A program made the translations under genes and the position numbers. Shown piece after piece: positions 7,449 through 15,410 of a DNA stretch of 34,354 nucleotides. Each line of letters opens with the position of its first letter. Within the stretch, counting starts at the first letter, position 1. Source of the DNA: Pseudonocardia kujensis (lineage in GTDB: Bacteria; Actinomycetota; Actinomycetes; Mycobacteriales; Pseudonocardiaceae). The notes below the pieces were generated by a model. That model had not been told where the DNA came from, ran no database searches, and saw nothing but the letters and a program-made list of their open reading frames with translations. The stretch spans positions 1 to 34,354 of the forward strand of contig NZ_JAJSOK010000079.1 in NCBI RefSeq assembly GCF_021283305.1, written 5' to 3'.

Positions 7449-7842
7449 CTGCTGACTCTCACGGCGGCGATCGCGCCCCTGCTGATCCCGCTGGCCGCCG
7501 CGTCGACCCTGCAGCTGGGGCTCCCCCGCCACGCTGATCCTCTTCGCCCTCGGGATCGTCGTGGTCGTCCGTACGTCCTGCTCACGCAGTCGCTGCCGCT
7601 GCAGAAGGTCGCGACGGCTGCGGGCGTCGGCCATGGGGGTGCGGCGGGCACGGCCTCGGCGCCGCGGGTGTGACCGCCGGTGCTCACCGCGAACGTGCTC
7701 ATGCTCGACGGCGGAGGCCACGATGCCGACCGAGGGCAGCTTCACCGCGGTCTGGTGGGTCGGCGCGGGGGTTTCGGTGATCGCCGTGCTCTGCACCGTC
7801 GGCGTCACGCTGCGCAAGAGCGACGACGCCGAGGCGGCGGCC
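7449..7842 (+). pseudogene. Decayed C-terminal part of an MFS efflux transporter
   Basis: Transporter-like pieces appear in alternating plus-strand frames. From 7449 there is a hydrophobic LTAAIAPLLIPLAAAS segment, then TLILFALGIVVVV in another frame. Next comes YVLLTQSLPLQKVATAAGVG, resembling the P-x-x-x-GTATG region before TM segments in drug-efflux MFS proteins. Finally TAVWWVGAGVSVIAVLCTVG plus a charged tail looks like the last membrane helix. At least two frameshifts and several missing helices show it is not functional. It is probably the end of a former 14-TM efflux gene. It lies between the MarR promoter and the terminator of the meta-cleavage operon. Confidence 0.55.
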
Positions 7843-7864
7843 CACCGACCTCCTGACGAACGAC

Positions 7865-7901
7865 GAAGACCCGGCCGGTGCAGCGCACGGGCCGGGTCTT
7901 C
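7865..7901. terminator. Strong hairpin terminator after the meta-cleavage operon
   Basis: GAAGACCCGGCC at 7865-7876 pairs perfectly with GGCCGGGTCTTC at 7890-7901 (12 bp, 13-base loop). It starts 15 bases past the stop of the hydratase gene on the minus strand and also lies just after the MFS remnant on the plus strand, so it can work in both directions. Confidence 0.75.
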
Positions 7902-7915
7902 CGTCGTGCGGGTCG

Positions 7916-8731
7916 TCAGCCTCCGAGGCTGTCGACCACGTTCAGGGTCACCGAGCCCAGCCGGTCGAACTCGGCCAGGAAGTGGTCACCCGCCGCGAGC
8001 GGGACCGCGGCGTGCAGCGCGCCGGTCATCACCAGGTGGCCCGGCTCGAGCGCGAGACCGCGCTCGCCGAGGACGTTCGCCAGCCAGGCGACGACCTCGA
8101 GTGGGTTCCCCAGCGCCGCCGCGCCGGCCCCGGTGTCGATGACCTCCCCGTTGCGGGACAGGACCATCCCGATCAGCCGGGAGTCGAACGCGTCGACCGG
8201 GACGAACTCGGGTGGGATCACCATCGCCCCGTTGGAGGCCAGGTCGGCCACGGTGTCGGCGAGCTTCACCCGCCAGTCCACAACACGTGAGTCGACGATC
8301 TCCATCGACGCGGCGGCTCCGGAGACCGCCCGCCGGGCGTCCTCGAGCGTGACGCCCGGACCCTGCAGCCGCTCCCCCATCACGTAGGTGATCTCGGCTT
8401 CCATCTTCGGCGAGATGAAGCGGTCCATCGGCACGTCCCCACCGTCCGCATAGCGGGTCGACGCGAGCACCGGACCGAAGTCCGGCGAGTCCACGCCGAT
8501 CAACCGCTGCATGGCCAGTGAGGTCAGCCCGACCTTGTAGCCGACGATCTCGTCGCCGTCCGCCAACAGCATCGGAACCAGCTCGGCCTGGATGGCGTAG
8601 CCGTCCGCCATCGTCAGGTGCGGCTCGGTGTCGGTGAACGGGGCGATCGGCGTGCGGGTGCGCCGGGCCTCGTAGAGCGCCTTCGCCTTTCCCTGCGGGT
8701 CGACAACGGTCACCGTGGACTGCTCAGCCAC
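7916..8731 (-). CDS. 2-oxopent-4-enoate (2-keto-4-pentenoate) hydratase family protein
   Basis: A 271-residue member of the hydratase / 4-oxalocrotonate decarboxylase family. In the lower meta-cleavage pathway it adds water to a 2-hydroxy-2,4-dienoate to give a 4-hydroxy-2-oxo acid. Visible motifs are YKVGLTSLAMQ, the metal-binding SPKMEAEITYVMGE with Glu-x-Glu, and SMEIVDSRVVDW; the C-terminal LEPGHLVMTGALH is also conserved. Start is GTG 8731, overlapping the aldolase stop by eight bases, so translation is probably coupled. It is the last gene of a three-gene operon (dehydrogenase, aldolase, hydratase). The partner genes make the hydratase reading much more likely than the oxalocrotonate decarboxylase reading. 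A strong terminator follows. Confidence 0.92.
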   Translation of the reverse strand: MAEQSTVTVVDPQGKAKALYEARRTRTPIAPFTDTEPHLTMADGYAIQAELVPMLLADGDEIVGYKVGLTSLAMQRLIGVDSPDFGPVLASTRYADGGDVPMDRFISPKMEAEITYVMGERLQGPGVTLEDARRAVSGAAASMEIVDSRVVDWRVKLADTVADLASNGAMVIPPEFVPVDAFDSRLIGMVLSRNGEVIDTGAGAAALGNPLEVVAWLANVLGERGLALEPGHLVMTGALHAAVPLAAGDHFLAEFDRLGSVTLNVVDSLGG

Positions 8732-9758
8732 GCTCGCGCTCCGCTGCCAGCTGGATCGCGACGTCGATGATCATGTCCTCCTGGCCGCCGACATAGCCGA
8801 GCTCGCCACAGCGCTTGAGGATCTCGTGCGCCGGAACCTTGTAGCGCTCTGCCGCGCGCTCCGCGTGCAGCAGGAAGGAGGAGTACACACCCGCCCAGCC
8901 CTGGACGATCGCGTTGCGGTCCATCTTCGGCCAGCGCGGCAGATAGGGCCGCACGACGTCCTCGGCCGCGTCGAGCATCGCGGAGACATTTAGGCCGGTG
9001 TTCACGCCGAGCCGGTCGAACACCGCGGCGAGCACCTCGGTCGGCGAGTTGCCTGACCCGGCCCCCAGCGCGCAGAGCGAGCCGTCGATGTACCGGACGC
9101 CGACCTCGTAGGCGATCACCGAGTTCGCGACGCCCATGCTGACGTTCTGGTGGCCGTGGTAGCCGACCCAGGCCTCGTCGCCGACCTCGGCGATCAGGGC
9201 CTCGAACCGCGCTCGCGCCTCGTGCATCAGCAGCGCACCGGCGGAATCGGTGACGTAGGGGGCCTGGCATCCGGCGTCGACCATGATCCGGGCCTGCTTG
9301 GCCAGGTTCTCCGGGTCGGTCCGGTGAGCCATCATCAGGAAGCCGACGGTCTCCATGCCCAGATCCCGGGCCATGCCGAAGTGCTGCGGCGAGACGTCCG
9401 CCTCGGTGCAGTGGGTGGCCACGCGCACCATCTCCGCTCCCGCGTCATGGGCGCGCTTGAGGTCCTCGTTGGTCCCGATGCCTGGGACGAGCAGCACCGC
9501 GATCTTGGCGTTGCGGGCCTCCTCGCGGGCGGCCGCGATCAGTTTCATCTCGTCCGTGCGGGAGAAGCCGTAGTTGAACGACGAGCCACCGACGCCGTCC
9601 CCGTGGGAGACCTCGATGACCTCGACACCGGCCTGGTCGAGCGCACGCACCGTGTCGCGGACCTGCGTCTCGGTGAACTGGTGGGCCATCGCGTGGCTGC
9701 CGTCGCGCAGCGTCGTGTCGATGATCCGGACGTCGCGGGTGAGGGCGGGGCGGCTCAT
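8724..9758 (-). CDS. 4-hydroxy-2-oxovalerate aldolase
   Basis: A 344-residue class II pyruvate aldolase of the HMGL/DRE-TIM type, standard length. It splits 4-hydroxy-2-oxopentanoate (or a longer homologue) into pyruvate and acetaldehyde (or propionaldehyde). TTLRDGSHA near the N-terminus gives Arg18, the metal ligand Asp19 and His22; YHGHQN gives metal ligands His201 and His203. The C-terminal communication helix (DRNAIVQGWAGVYSSFLLHA) is the part that docks with the dehydrogenase in known complexes, where the aldehyde is channelled. It overlaps the upstream dehydrogenase stop by four bases (ATGA) and the downstream hydratase start by eight. This is the mhpE/bphI/hsaF family; the pathway-specific name cannot be fixed. 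Confidence 0.96.
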   Translation of the reverse strand: MSRPALTRDVRIIDTTLRDGSHAMAHQFTETQVRDTVRALDQAGVEVIEVSHGDGVGGSSFNYGFSRTDEMKLIAAAREEARNAKIAVLLVPGIGTNEDLKRAHDAGAEMVRVATHCTEADVSPQHFGMARDLGMETVGFLMMAHRTDPENLAKQARIMVDAGCQAPYVTDSAGALLMHEARARFEALIAEVGDEAWVGYHGHQNVSMGVANSVIAYEVGVRYIDGSLCALGAGSGNSPTEVLAAVFDRLGVNTGLNVSAMLDAAEDVVRPYLPRWPKMDRNAIVQGWAGVYSSFLLHAERAAERYKVPAHEILKRCGELGYVGGQEDMIIDVAIQLAAERERG

Positions 9759-10684
9759 GCCACGGTCTCCTTGTCGATACCGGCCTTGGTGGTGGCCATC
9801 AGCTCGCCGACACGGGCGGCGGCGGCCGTCATGATGTCCAGGTTGCCCGCGTAGGAGGGCAGGTAGTCGGCGTTGCCCTTGACCTCGAGGAAGATGCCGA
9901 CGCGGCCATTGCCGTCCCAGCCGTCCTGCGGGTCGTCGAACTGGGGCTCGGCGCGCAGCGTGTAGCCGGGGACGTACTCCTGGACCTCGGCGACCATCTC
10001 GTGCACCGACGCGGTGATCGCGTCCTTGTCCGCTTCAGGCCCGATCGCGCAGAACACCGTGTCCCGCATGATCATGGGAGGTTCGACCGGGTTGAGGATG
10101 ATGATCGCCTTGCCGCGCTGCGCTCCGCCGACCTCCTCGACCGCCCGCGCCGTGGTCTCGGTGAACTCGTCAATGTTCGCCCGGGTGCCCGGACCAGCGC
10201 CCTTCGACGCGACCGAGGCGACGATCTCGGCATAGGGCACCGGGGTGATCCGGGACACCGCGTACACCATGGGGATGGTGGCCTGCCCACCGCAGGTGAT
10301 CATAGAGACGTTCGGCGAGTCCAGGTGAGCCGCGCCGTTGACCGGCGGGGAGACCATCGGGCCCAGGTGAGCGGGGGTGAGGTCCACTGCCTGGATGCCC
10401 GCCTCCTGGTACCGGGGCGCGTTGGCGATGTGCGCCTTGGCCGAGGTGGCCTCGAAGACCAGCTGCGGCAGCTGGTCCTGCTTGAGCAGCCAGTCGACGC
10501 CCTCCGCCGAGGCCTCCACTCCCAGCTTGCGGGCGCGCTGGAGCCCATCCGACTCCACCACCCCCACCACGTACCGGACGTCGATCACCGAGCTGCGCTG
10601 CAGCTTGATCAGCAGGTCCGTCCCGATGTTCCCGGGACCGACGATGGCGGCGGTCACCGGCTCCCGTACTCCGTTGTTCGACAT
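9755..10684 (-). CDS. Acetaldehyde dehydrogenase (acylating)
   Basis: A 309-residue NAD+- and CoA-dependent enzyme that turns the aldehyde from the partner aldolase into acetyl-CoA (or propionyl-CoA). It has an N-terminal Rossmann motif (AAIVGPGNIGTDL), the catalytic Cys131 in MITCGGQATIP, and GPGTRANIDEFTETTA, conserved in the BphJ/MhpF/HsaG family. ATG 10684 gives the usual N-terminus; a further in-frame ATG at 10735 would overlap the divergent IclR gene and is less likely. It is first in the operon, facing IclR across 40 bases that contain a short palindrome, so IclR control is likely. No ring-cleavage dioxygenase is present here, so the upstream pathway is elsewhere. Confidence 0.95.
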   Translation of the reverse strand: MSNNGVREPVTAAIVGPGNIGTDLLIKLQRSSVIDVRYVVGVVESDGLQRARKLGVEASAEGVDWLLKQDQLPQLVFEATSAKAHIANAPRYQEAGIQAVDLTPAHLGPMVSPPVNGAAHLDSPNVSMITCGGQATIPMVYAVSRITPVPYAEIVASVASKGAGPGTRANIDEFTETTARAVEEVGGAQRGKAIIILNPVEPPMIMRDTVFCAIGPEADKDAITASVHEMVAEVQEYVPGYTLRAEPQFDDPQDGWDGNGRVGIFLEVKGNADYLPSYAGNLDIMTAAAARVGELMATTKAGIDKETVA

Positions 10685-10694
10685 GCGCTGGACG

Positions 10695-10707
10695 GTCTCA
10701 CCGAGAC
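10695..10707. promoter_or_regulatory. Palindrome in the acetaldehyde dehydrogenase / IclR divergent gap
   Basis: GTCTC-ACC-GAGAC, a perfect 5-bp inverted repeat around three bases, sits in the 40-base space between two divergent starts (10684 and 10725). This is the place expected for an IclR operator that controls both the operon and its own gene. Inferred from symmetry and position. Confidence 0.45.
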
Positions 10708-10724
10708 GCGCGCAGAATCGAGCA

Positions 10725-11495
10725 ATGCGGTCCATTCAGCGAGACGGTGTGCCGGAGTCCGTCGTCGGCCGCGTCTTCTCCCTGCTGTCCGCGTTCCGGC
10801 CCGAGGACCGGACGATAAGCATCTCCGAGCTCGCCCGCCGGACGGGCATCAGCAAGCCGACCGCCCATCGCCTCGTCCATCAGATGGCGGAGTGGAACGT
10901 CGTCGAGGTGACCGCCGACGGGGTCCGAGTCGGGATGGGTCTCTTCGAACTGGGGCTCTTGGCGTCCCGCCCGGTCGACCTGCGCGCGGCCGCGTCCCCG
11001 TTCCTGGCCGACCTGTACGAGGCGACGGGTGAGACCGTGCACCTGGCGGTGGCCGAGGGCACGGACGTGGTCTACGTCCAGAAGTTGGAGGGCCGGCACG
11101 GACCACCGACCGCATCCCGGGTAGGCGGCCGAATGCCGGCCTACTGCACGGGCGTCGGCAAGGCCCTGCTCGCCCACGCACCCCCAGACCGGCTGGCGGC
11201 CGTTCTGGAGCAGGGGCTGCACCGGCGTACGCCCCGGACGGTGGTCGCTCGCGGCCTCTTCGAACGAGAGCTGACACGCATCCGCGAGACCGGTGTCGCC
11301 GTCGAGCACGAGGAGTCCTCGACCGGCATCTCCTGCGTGGCCTCGCCGGTGATCGGCGACAACGGGGAGGCGGTCGCGGCGGTCTCGATCACCGGTCGGG
11401 CCAACCGGATCGACACCTCCCGGCTGGCGCCCGCCGTCCGCACGGCTGCCCTCGGCATCTCACGCTCCCTCGGCACCACCGGCGCGAGGCGCTGA
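10725..11495 (+). CDS. IclR-family transcriptional regulator
   Basis: A 256-residue IclR protein of normal length. An N-terminal winged helix-turn-helix (about residues 10-75; ISISELARRTGISKPTAHRL) is followed by the effector domain (about 80-250). Typical effector-domain stretches are visible: GETVHLAVAEGTDVVYVQKL, YCTGVGKALLAH and GISCVASPVIGDNGEAVAAV. Members commonly sense aromatic acids or pathway intermediates and act as repressor or activator of degradation operons. It is divergent from the meta-cleavage operon with a 40-base shared control region, and is the natural candidate for its regulator. It is convergent with the beta-hydroxyacid dehydrogenase gene, whose stop is 168 bases away. 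The short upstream gap makes ATG 10725 the sensible start. Confidence 0.93.
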   Translation: MRSIQRDGVPESVVGRVFSLLSAFRPEDRTISISELARRTGISKPTAHRLVHQMAEWNVVEVTADGVRVGMGLFELGLLASRPVDLRAAASPFLADLYEATGETVHLAVAEGTDVVYVQKLEGRHGPPTASRVGGRMPAYCTGVGKALLAHAPPDRLAAVLEQGLHRRTPRTVVARGLFERELTRIRETGVAVEHEESSTGISCVASPVIGDNGEAVAAVSITGRANRIDTSRLAPAVRTAALGISRSLGTTGARR

Positions 11496-11663
11496 CGTGC
11501 CGTGGCCCTCGACGCCGTAGGCGCCGATGCGGATGCGCGGCTTCACCGACGGGCTGTTGGTCGTACTCCTGGGGCCCAATCCTCATGTCGCCGTCAGACC
11601 GGGGCGCCCGACGCGGGCAGCTCGGCGGAGTGCGCCGCCCGGATCAGGCCGGGGACATCACAT

Positions 11664-12512
11664 CTAGCCGGTGATGCCGTGCGCGCCGACCTCCGGGACG
11701 ATCTTGTCCACAAGGAACCCGGCCAGCGGTGCTTCGACTCCGAGCTCCGCCGCTAGCCCGCGAGCAAGCCCGAGGTCCTTGCTCCACATCGCGGCGAACC
11801 CGGCGGGACCGGTGGTGTAGGAGGCTTCCTGCGCCTTGATCCCCTCCCAGTGGTGGGTGACCCAGCTCGAGCCGACTCCGCCGGCGTTGATCACGTCCAG
11901 CACCTCCTCACCGAGGCCTGCGGCCCGTGAGACGGCGAGCGCCTCCCGGACGAGCGCGACGTGGCTGGTGCAGAGGAAGTTGTTGACGATCTTCGCGGTG
12001 ACGCCCGCCGAGACGTCGCCGACGTGGTAGACCTTCTCGGCCATCGCATCCAGCACGGGACGAGCGTCCGCCACGGCGTCCGGAGCCCCGCCGACCATGA
12101 AGGTGAGCGTGCCCACGGAGGCGGCGACCTGACCGCCACCGGTCATCGCCGCATCGATGAGCCGAAGCTCGCGCTCCTGCGCAACCTCGGCCATCTCCCG
12201 CACGAAGCCGGCCGACACCGTGCTGTGCAGCACGACGATGCACCCCGCGGGCGCCGCGCCGAAGACACCGTCGGGCTGGTCGCCGCCGAGCAGCACCTCA
12301 CGCGTCTGCTTCTCGTCGAAAACCGCGACGCAGACGACGTCGACACCGACGGCCGCGGCGGCCGGGGTCGCCGCCGCGGTCGCACCCGCCTCCATGAGCT
12401 CGGCCACCACCTCCGGTCGCACGTCGACGACCGTTGTCGGGATTGCGGCGCGCAACAGATTCTGCGCCATGCCGTACCCCATGTTGCCGAGACCGATGAA
12501 AGCTGCGCGCAC
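11664..12512 (-). CDS. NAD(P)-dependent beta-hydroxyacid dehydrogenase (3-hydroxyisobutyrate dehydrogenase family)
   Basis: A 282-residue two-domain dehydrogenase. The N-terminal Rossmann motif is AFIGLGNMGYGMAQNL; substrate-binding TGGGQVAASVGTLTFMVGG lies near residue 125. The catalytic lysine is Lys174 in GVTAKIVNNFL, and an all-helical dimer domain follows. The family oxidises 3-hydroxyisobutyrate, tartronate semialdehyde (in reverse), 2-hydroxymethylglutarate and similar acids. The GTG start at 12512 is fixed by AAGGAG six bases upstream; a longer in-frame ATG at 12563 lacks this and would put residues before the nucleotide-binding strand. It is divergent from the substrate-binding protein gene. 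A partial relative begins at 34231. Substrate unknown. Confidence 0.9.
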   Translation of the reverse strand: MRAAFIGLGNMGYGMAQNLLRAAIPTTVVDVRPEVVAELMEAGATAAATPAAAAVGVDVVCVAVFDEKQTREVLLGGDQPDGVFGAAPAGCIVVLHSTVSAGFVREMAEVAQERELRLIDAAMTGGGQVAASVGTLTFMVGGAPDAVADARPVLDAMAEKVYHVGDVSAGVTAKIVNNFLCTSHVALVREALAVSRAAGLGEEVLDVINAGGVGSSWVTHHWEGIKAQEASYTTGPAGFAAMWSKDLGLARGLAAELGVEAPLAGFLVDKIVPEVGAHGITG

Positions 12513-12595
12513 CTGTCGCTCCTTGCGTCGTCCGGGACTTCGCTGTGCCGGGAAGCCGCCCACACCACCGTGCCGATCAACGACAGCACCGCTCG

Positions 12596-12624
12596 TTGAC
12601 TCCGGGCAGTGACGATGCTAAACA
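12596..12624 (+). promoter_or_regulatory. Candidate promoter for the substrate-binding protein gene
   Basis: TTGACT at 12596-12601 and TAAACA at 12619-12624 are separated by 17 bases, in a locally AT-rich stretch between the divergent dehydrogenase (12512) and the TTG start at 12715. The leader would be roughly 85 bases. Confidence 0.4.
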
Positions 12625-12714
12625 TTAATACTCTTATCGGGCAAGCCCTCGAAGAGCGAGCATTCCCGTTCGCCCCACTCGCGACATCGCCTGCAGCCCA
12701 ACGGAGGGTTTGAA

Positions 12715-13818
12715 TTGGCATCCCGAACGCCACGCCGTTTTCTGATCACTGTTAGTACGTTGACAGCCTCGGTCGCGCTCCTCCTGACCGCCTGCGGGTC
12801 GACTGGGTCGACGCCGTCGGCAGGCGGCTCCGGACAGGCCCCCCGCTCGGTCACGATCTCCATCATCGGCCAGTACCTCACCGTCTTCGCACCCATCTGG
12901 GCCGCTGAGCCCGAACTGAAGGCCGTGGAGCAGAAGTTCGGGACGACCATCGAGTACTCGTCGTTCGGCAAAGGTTCGGACGCGCTGACCGCGGTCCTCG
13001 GAGGCGGAGCCCAGATCTGCCAGTGCGCCTTCTCCACCAGCCTCCGCGCGGCCGATGGGGGCCAGCCGGTGAGCATGAAGGCCAACACCTACTTCGGCCC
13101 CGGGACCGTGCTCGTCGCGGCCACGAAGTTTCGAGCCGAACGAGGGGCAGACGTCGCGAAGTTCGACGGAGCCACGTTCGGCTACACCTCCGAGGGAGGG
13201 GCTGACCAGATCAGCCTCGCGACCGTCGCCCGGAAGGCCGGTCTGAACTGGGAGCGTCAGAAGGGAGTCGCCGTCGGCTCCATCGCCGGCTACGTGCCCG
13301 CCCTGCAGAGCGGGCGGGTCGATCTCGCGATGATGGACGCAGGGTCGGCGGCGAACGCGGTTCGAAGCGGTGTGGGCTACGTCGTTCTCAATACCAACGA
13401 CTACGACGCGTACGCGCCGATCGGCGGCGCGGTTCCCGGCGGCGGCCTGGTGTTCTCCGAGCAGTTCCAGAAGGATTACCCCGAACTCAGCCAGGAGATC
13501 GTCTCCGCCGTCGTCTCCGGCCTGAACAAAGTCCGAGCCCAGGAGGACGCCGGGGCGGCGTACGACCTGCTGTCGCAGGGCTATCGGGACGCCCACCCCG
13601 ACCGGGCGGCGTTCGCCTCCGAGTGGCAGTTGGTCCGGCCGACCTTCGAAGCCACCGACGGCACCCTCGGACCCACGACGTTCGCCGAGGCCGCCTCGAC
13701 GGTGCTCGACACCCCGGACCTCCCGCCGACCGTCGCCGGCTTCGTCGACAACACTCTGGTCGAGAAGGCGTACTCGAACCTCGGCATCCCCCGTCCGTCG
13801 GTGCCGACGGCGTCCTGA
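12715..13818 (+). CDS. ABC transporter substrate-binding lipoprotein, nitrate/sulfonate/taurine (SsuA/NMT1-like) type
   Basis: A 367-residue secreted lipoprotein. The signal peptide has basic residues, a hydrophobic stretch and the lipobox LLTAC with Cys27 as the lipidated residue. After a Gly/Ser linker comes a periplasmic-binding fold of the NMT1/SsuA kind (ISIIGQYLTVFAPIWAAEPE; later GAVPGGGLVFSEQFQKDYPE). Related proteins bind sulfonates, taurine, nitrate, phthalate or pyrimidine precursors. The start is TTG 12715, supported by GGAGG seven bases upstream; no ATG gives the right leader. No permease or ATPase gene is adjacent, so it is an orphan that must pair with a transporter elsewhere. 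A hairpin terminator follows, making it monocistronic. Confidence 0.88.
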   Translation: MASRTPRRFLITVSTLTASVALLLTACGSTGSTPSAGGSGQAPRSVTISIIGQYLTVFAPIWAAEPELKAVEQKFGTTIEYSSFGKGSDALTAVLGGGAQICQCAFSTSLRAADGGQPVSMKANTYFGPGTVLVAATKFRAERGADVAKFDGATFGYTSEGGADQISLATVARKAGLNWERQKGVAVGSIAGYVPALQSGRVDLAMMDAGSAANAVRSGVGYVVLNTNDYDAYAPIGGAVPGGGLVFSEQFQKDYPELSQEIVSAVVSGLNKVRAQEDAGAAYDLLSQGYRDAHPDRAAFASEWQLVRPTFEATDGTLGPTTFAEAASTVLDTPDLPPTVAGFVDNTLVEKAYSNLGIPRPSVPTAS

Positions 13819-13835
13819 CGGGAGTCCGCCGTTCG

Positions 13836-13862
13836 GGCGGGGTGGCGCGCCGCCACCCCGCC
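13836..13862 (+). terminator. Hairpin terminator after the substrate-binding protein gene
   Basis: GGCGGGGTGGCG at 13836-13847 pairs perfectly with CGCCACCCCGCC at 13851-13862 around a three-base loop, beginning 17 bases after the stop codon. Confidence 0.75.
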
Positions 13863-14072
13863 GCCCGGCTCAGGTCTGGTGCGGCAGCAGGCTGTCGACG
13901 TAGTCCAGCGGGCCGCGAGGTGGGTTCGCCGTCGACCAGCAGTTCGCCGTCGTACTGACGAGTTCCATCGTCTCGTTCCTTCCGGACACCCTGCTCCACA
14001 CGTACCGGCGCACGCGAGACCGCCTGTCTGATACCTGTTTTCGACCGGGGCCACGTCAGCCACGATGACGCC

Positions 14073-15074
14073 ATGCGCCTCGGTCTGAAGTTCGATCTCC
14101 GTGCCCCCGCCTTCGGAGCCCCTCCCCCGGATCTCTACGCGGCGGCGCTGGACCAGTGCGCCTGGGCGGACGAGGTCGGCTTCGACACCGTGCGCTTCCT
14201 GGAGCACCACGCCAGCGAAGACGGGTACTGTCCCTCCCCGCTCGCGGTCGCCGCGGCCGCGGCGGCCCGCACCGAACGGATCCGTCTGCGCGCCAGGGCC
14301 TTCATCCTGCCGCTGCACGACCCGGTCCGGGTCGCGGAGGACGTCGCCGTCATCGACGTGATGAGCTGCGGCCGGCTGGATCTCGTCGTCGCGGGCGGCT
14401 ACCTCGCGTCGGAATTCGCGATGTTCGGCAGGTCGTTGCGCGAGCGGCCCTCACTGATGGAGGACGGCATCCGGGCCCTCAAGCTGGCCTGGACCGGCGA
14501 GCCCTTCACCTACCGCGGCCGCCCCGCCCGGGTCGCGCTGCGGCCGGTCCAACGCCCGCACCCGCCGCTGGTGCTGGGCGGGTCGTCGCGAGCCGCGGCC
14601 CTGCGCGCCGCCCGGCTGGCCGACGGGTTCGAGCCGACGAAGCCCGCGTTCTTCCAGGACTACCTCGAGGAGTGCACGCGGCTCGGACGCCCCGCCGGAC
14701 CGCCGCCGGCCCCGATGCCGCGCGGACAGTTCCTGCACGTCACCGACGACGTCGACGGCGCCTGGAAGGCGCTAGGGCCACACCTGCTGCACGAGATGCG
14801 CTCGTACGGCGCCTGGCTCGTCGAGGCGGGCACCGGCACCCAGTACCGGCCCGTCGCGGACCTCGACGAGCTCCGCGCCAGTGGCACGTACCGGATCGTC
14901 ACACCGGAGGAGTGCCTCGCCATCGCCCGCGAACTCGGCCCCGAGGGCCAGATCGAGTTCCACCCGCTCGTCGGCGGCAGCGACCCGGCGATCGGCTGGG
15001 CCGGGCTGGAGTTGTTCGAGAAGGAGGTGCTCCCGGTGCTCCGGTCCGAGCACCTCGTGGCCGAGCCGACGTAG
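14073..15074 (+). CDS. Luciferase-like (LLM class) flavin-dependent oxidoreductase
   Basis: A 333-residue TIM-barrel flavin (FMN or F420) oxidoreductase of the bacterial luciferase superfamily. Visible features are the early helix ending GFDTVRFLEHH, the SPLAVAAAAAARTERIRLRA segment and DPVRVAEDVAVIDVMSCGRL. GGYLASEFAMFG follows, and the barrel half RPHPPLVLGGSSRAAALRAA is where the cofactor phosphate sits. Some members hydroxylate or desulfonate substrates with FMNH2; actinobacterial ones may use F420. Sequence alone does not choose. It is the only intact member here; two decayed relatives of the RutA branch are at 4540-4719 and 28866-29474, and this one belongs to a different branch. It lies alone between the terminator at 13836 and the MmgE remnant. 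Confidence 0.88.
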   Translation: MRLGLKFDLRAPAFGAPPPDLYAAALDQCAWADEVGFDTVRFLEHHASEDGYCPSPLAVAAAAAARTERIRLRARAFILPLHDPVRVAEDVAVIDVMSCGRLDLVVAGGYLASEFAMFGRSLRERPSLMEDGIRALKLAWTGEPFTYRGRPARVALRPVQRPHPPLVLGGSSRAAALRAARLADGFEPTKPAFFQDYLEECTRLGRPAGPPPAPMPRGQFLHVTDDVDGAWKALGPHLLHEMRSYGAWLVEAGTGTQYRPVADLDELRASGTYRIVTPEECLAIARELGPEGQIEFHPLVGGSDPAIGWAGLELFEKEVLPVLRSEHLVAEPT

Positions 15075-15151
15075 TGCCGGGCTCGTTGCACACCCGTCGC
15101 ACATCAAGGCGAGCCTCCGCGCGGGGACGTCACGCCGCAGACAGCCGCGTC

Positions 15152-15336
15152 CCCCAGGGGCATCCCGAGAACCCCCGATGACAGGCACCGAGGTGGACGA
15201 GAAGTTCCGCCGCCAGGCGGCACCCCTCATGGACGCCGAGCAGATGGACGCCCTGCTGGAGGGGTGCCGGAACCTGGAGGATGTCCCTGGCCTGGTTGAG
15301 ATCATGGCGTTGACCCGGCTCTCCTGCCAGGCGTGA
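15152..15336 (+). pseudogene. C-terminal remnant of an MmgE/PrpD-family gene
   Basis: PQGHPENP in one frame (from 15152) continues in another frame as MTGTEVDEKFRRQAAPLMDA and then a leucine-rich helix ending at TGA 15334-15336. The order GHPENPMT-x-x-EV-x-x-KFRR-x-AAP is the typical end of MmgE/PrpD (2-methylcitrate dehydratase/immune-responsive gene 1 family) proteins. The rest of the roughly 450-residue protein is missing and a frameshift splits the remainder. A 52-residue reading frame from ATG 15178 survives but is unlikely to be a functional gene. Confidence 0.6.
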
Positions 15337-15410
15337 CGTATGCGCCGCGGTCAAGACGTTCCACACGGAGCTCACCGCCTAGCATGATTACTGTTAACCT
15401 GGTTGTGAGA

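Noticed and set aside
9755..10735. Longer acetaldehyde dehydrogenase start at 10735
   Set aside because: It would overlap the divergent IclR start at 10725 and add residues before the normal N-terminus; ATG 10684 preferred.
11496..11663. Minus-strand segment reading like an enzyme start (KPRIRIGAYGVEGHG)
   Set aside because: No start or continuation in frame, about 25 residues only, and it lies between two convergent genes; too short to support.
13870..13968. 32-codon minus-strand frame ending GPLDYVDSLLPHQT with GGAAGGA upstream
   Set aside because: The ribosome-binding-like sequence is good, but the start and end appear to belong to different frames of something decayed, and no family is recognised.
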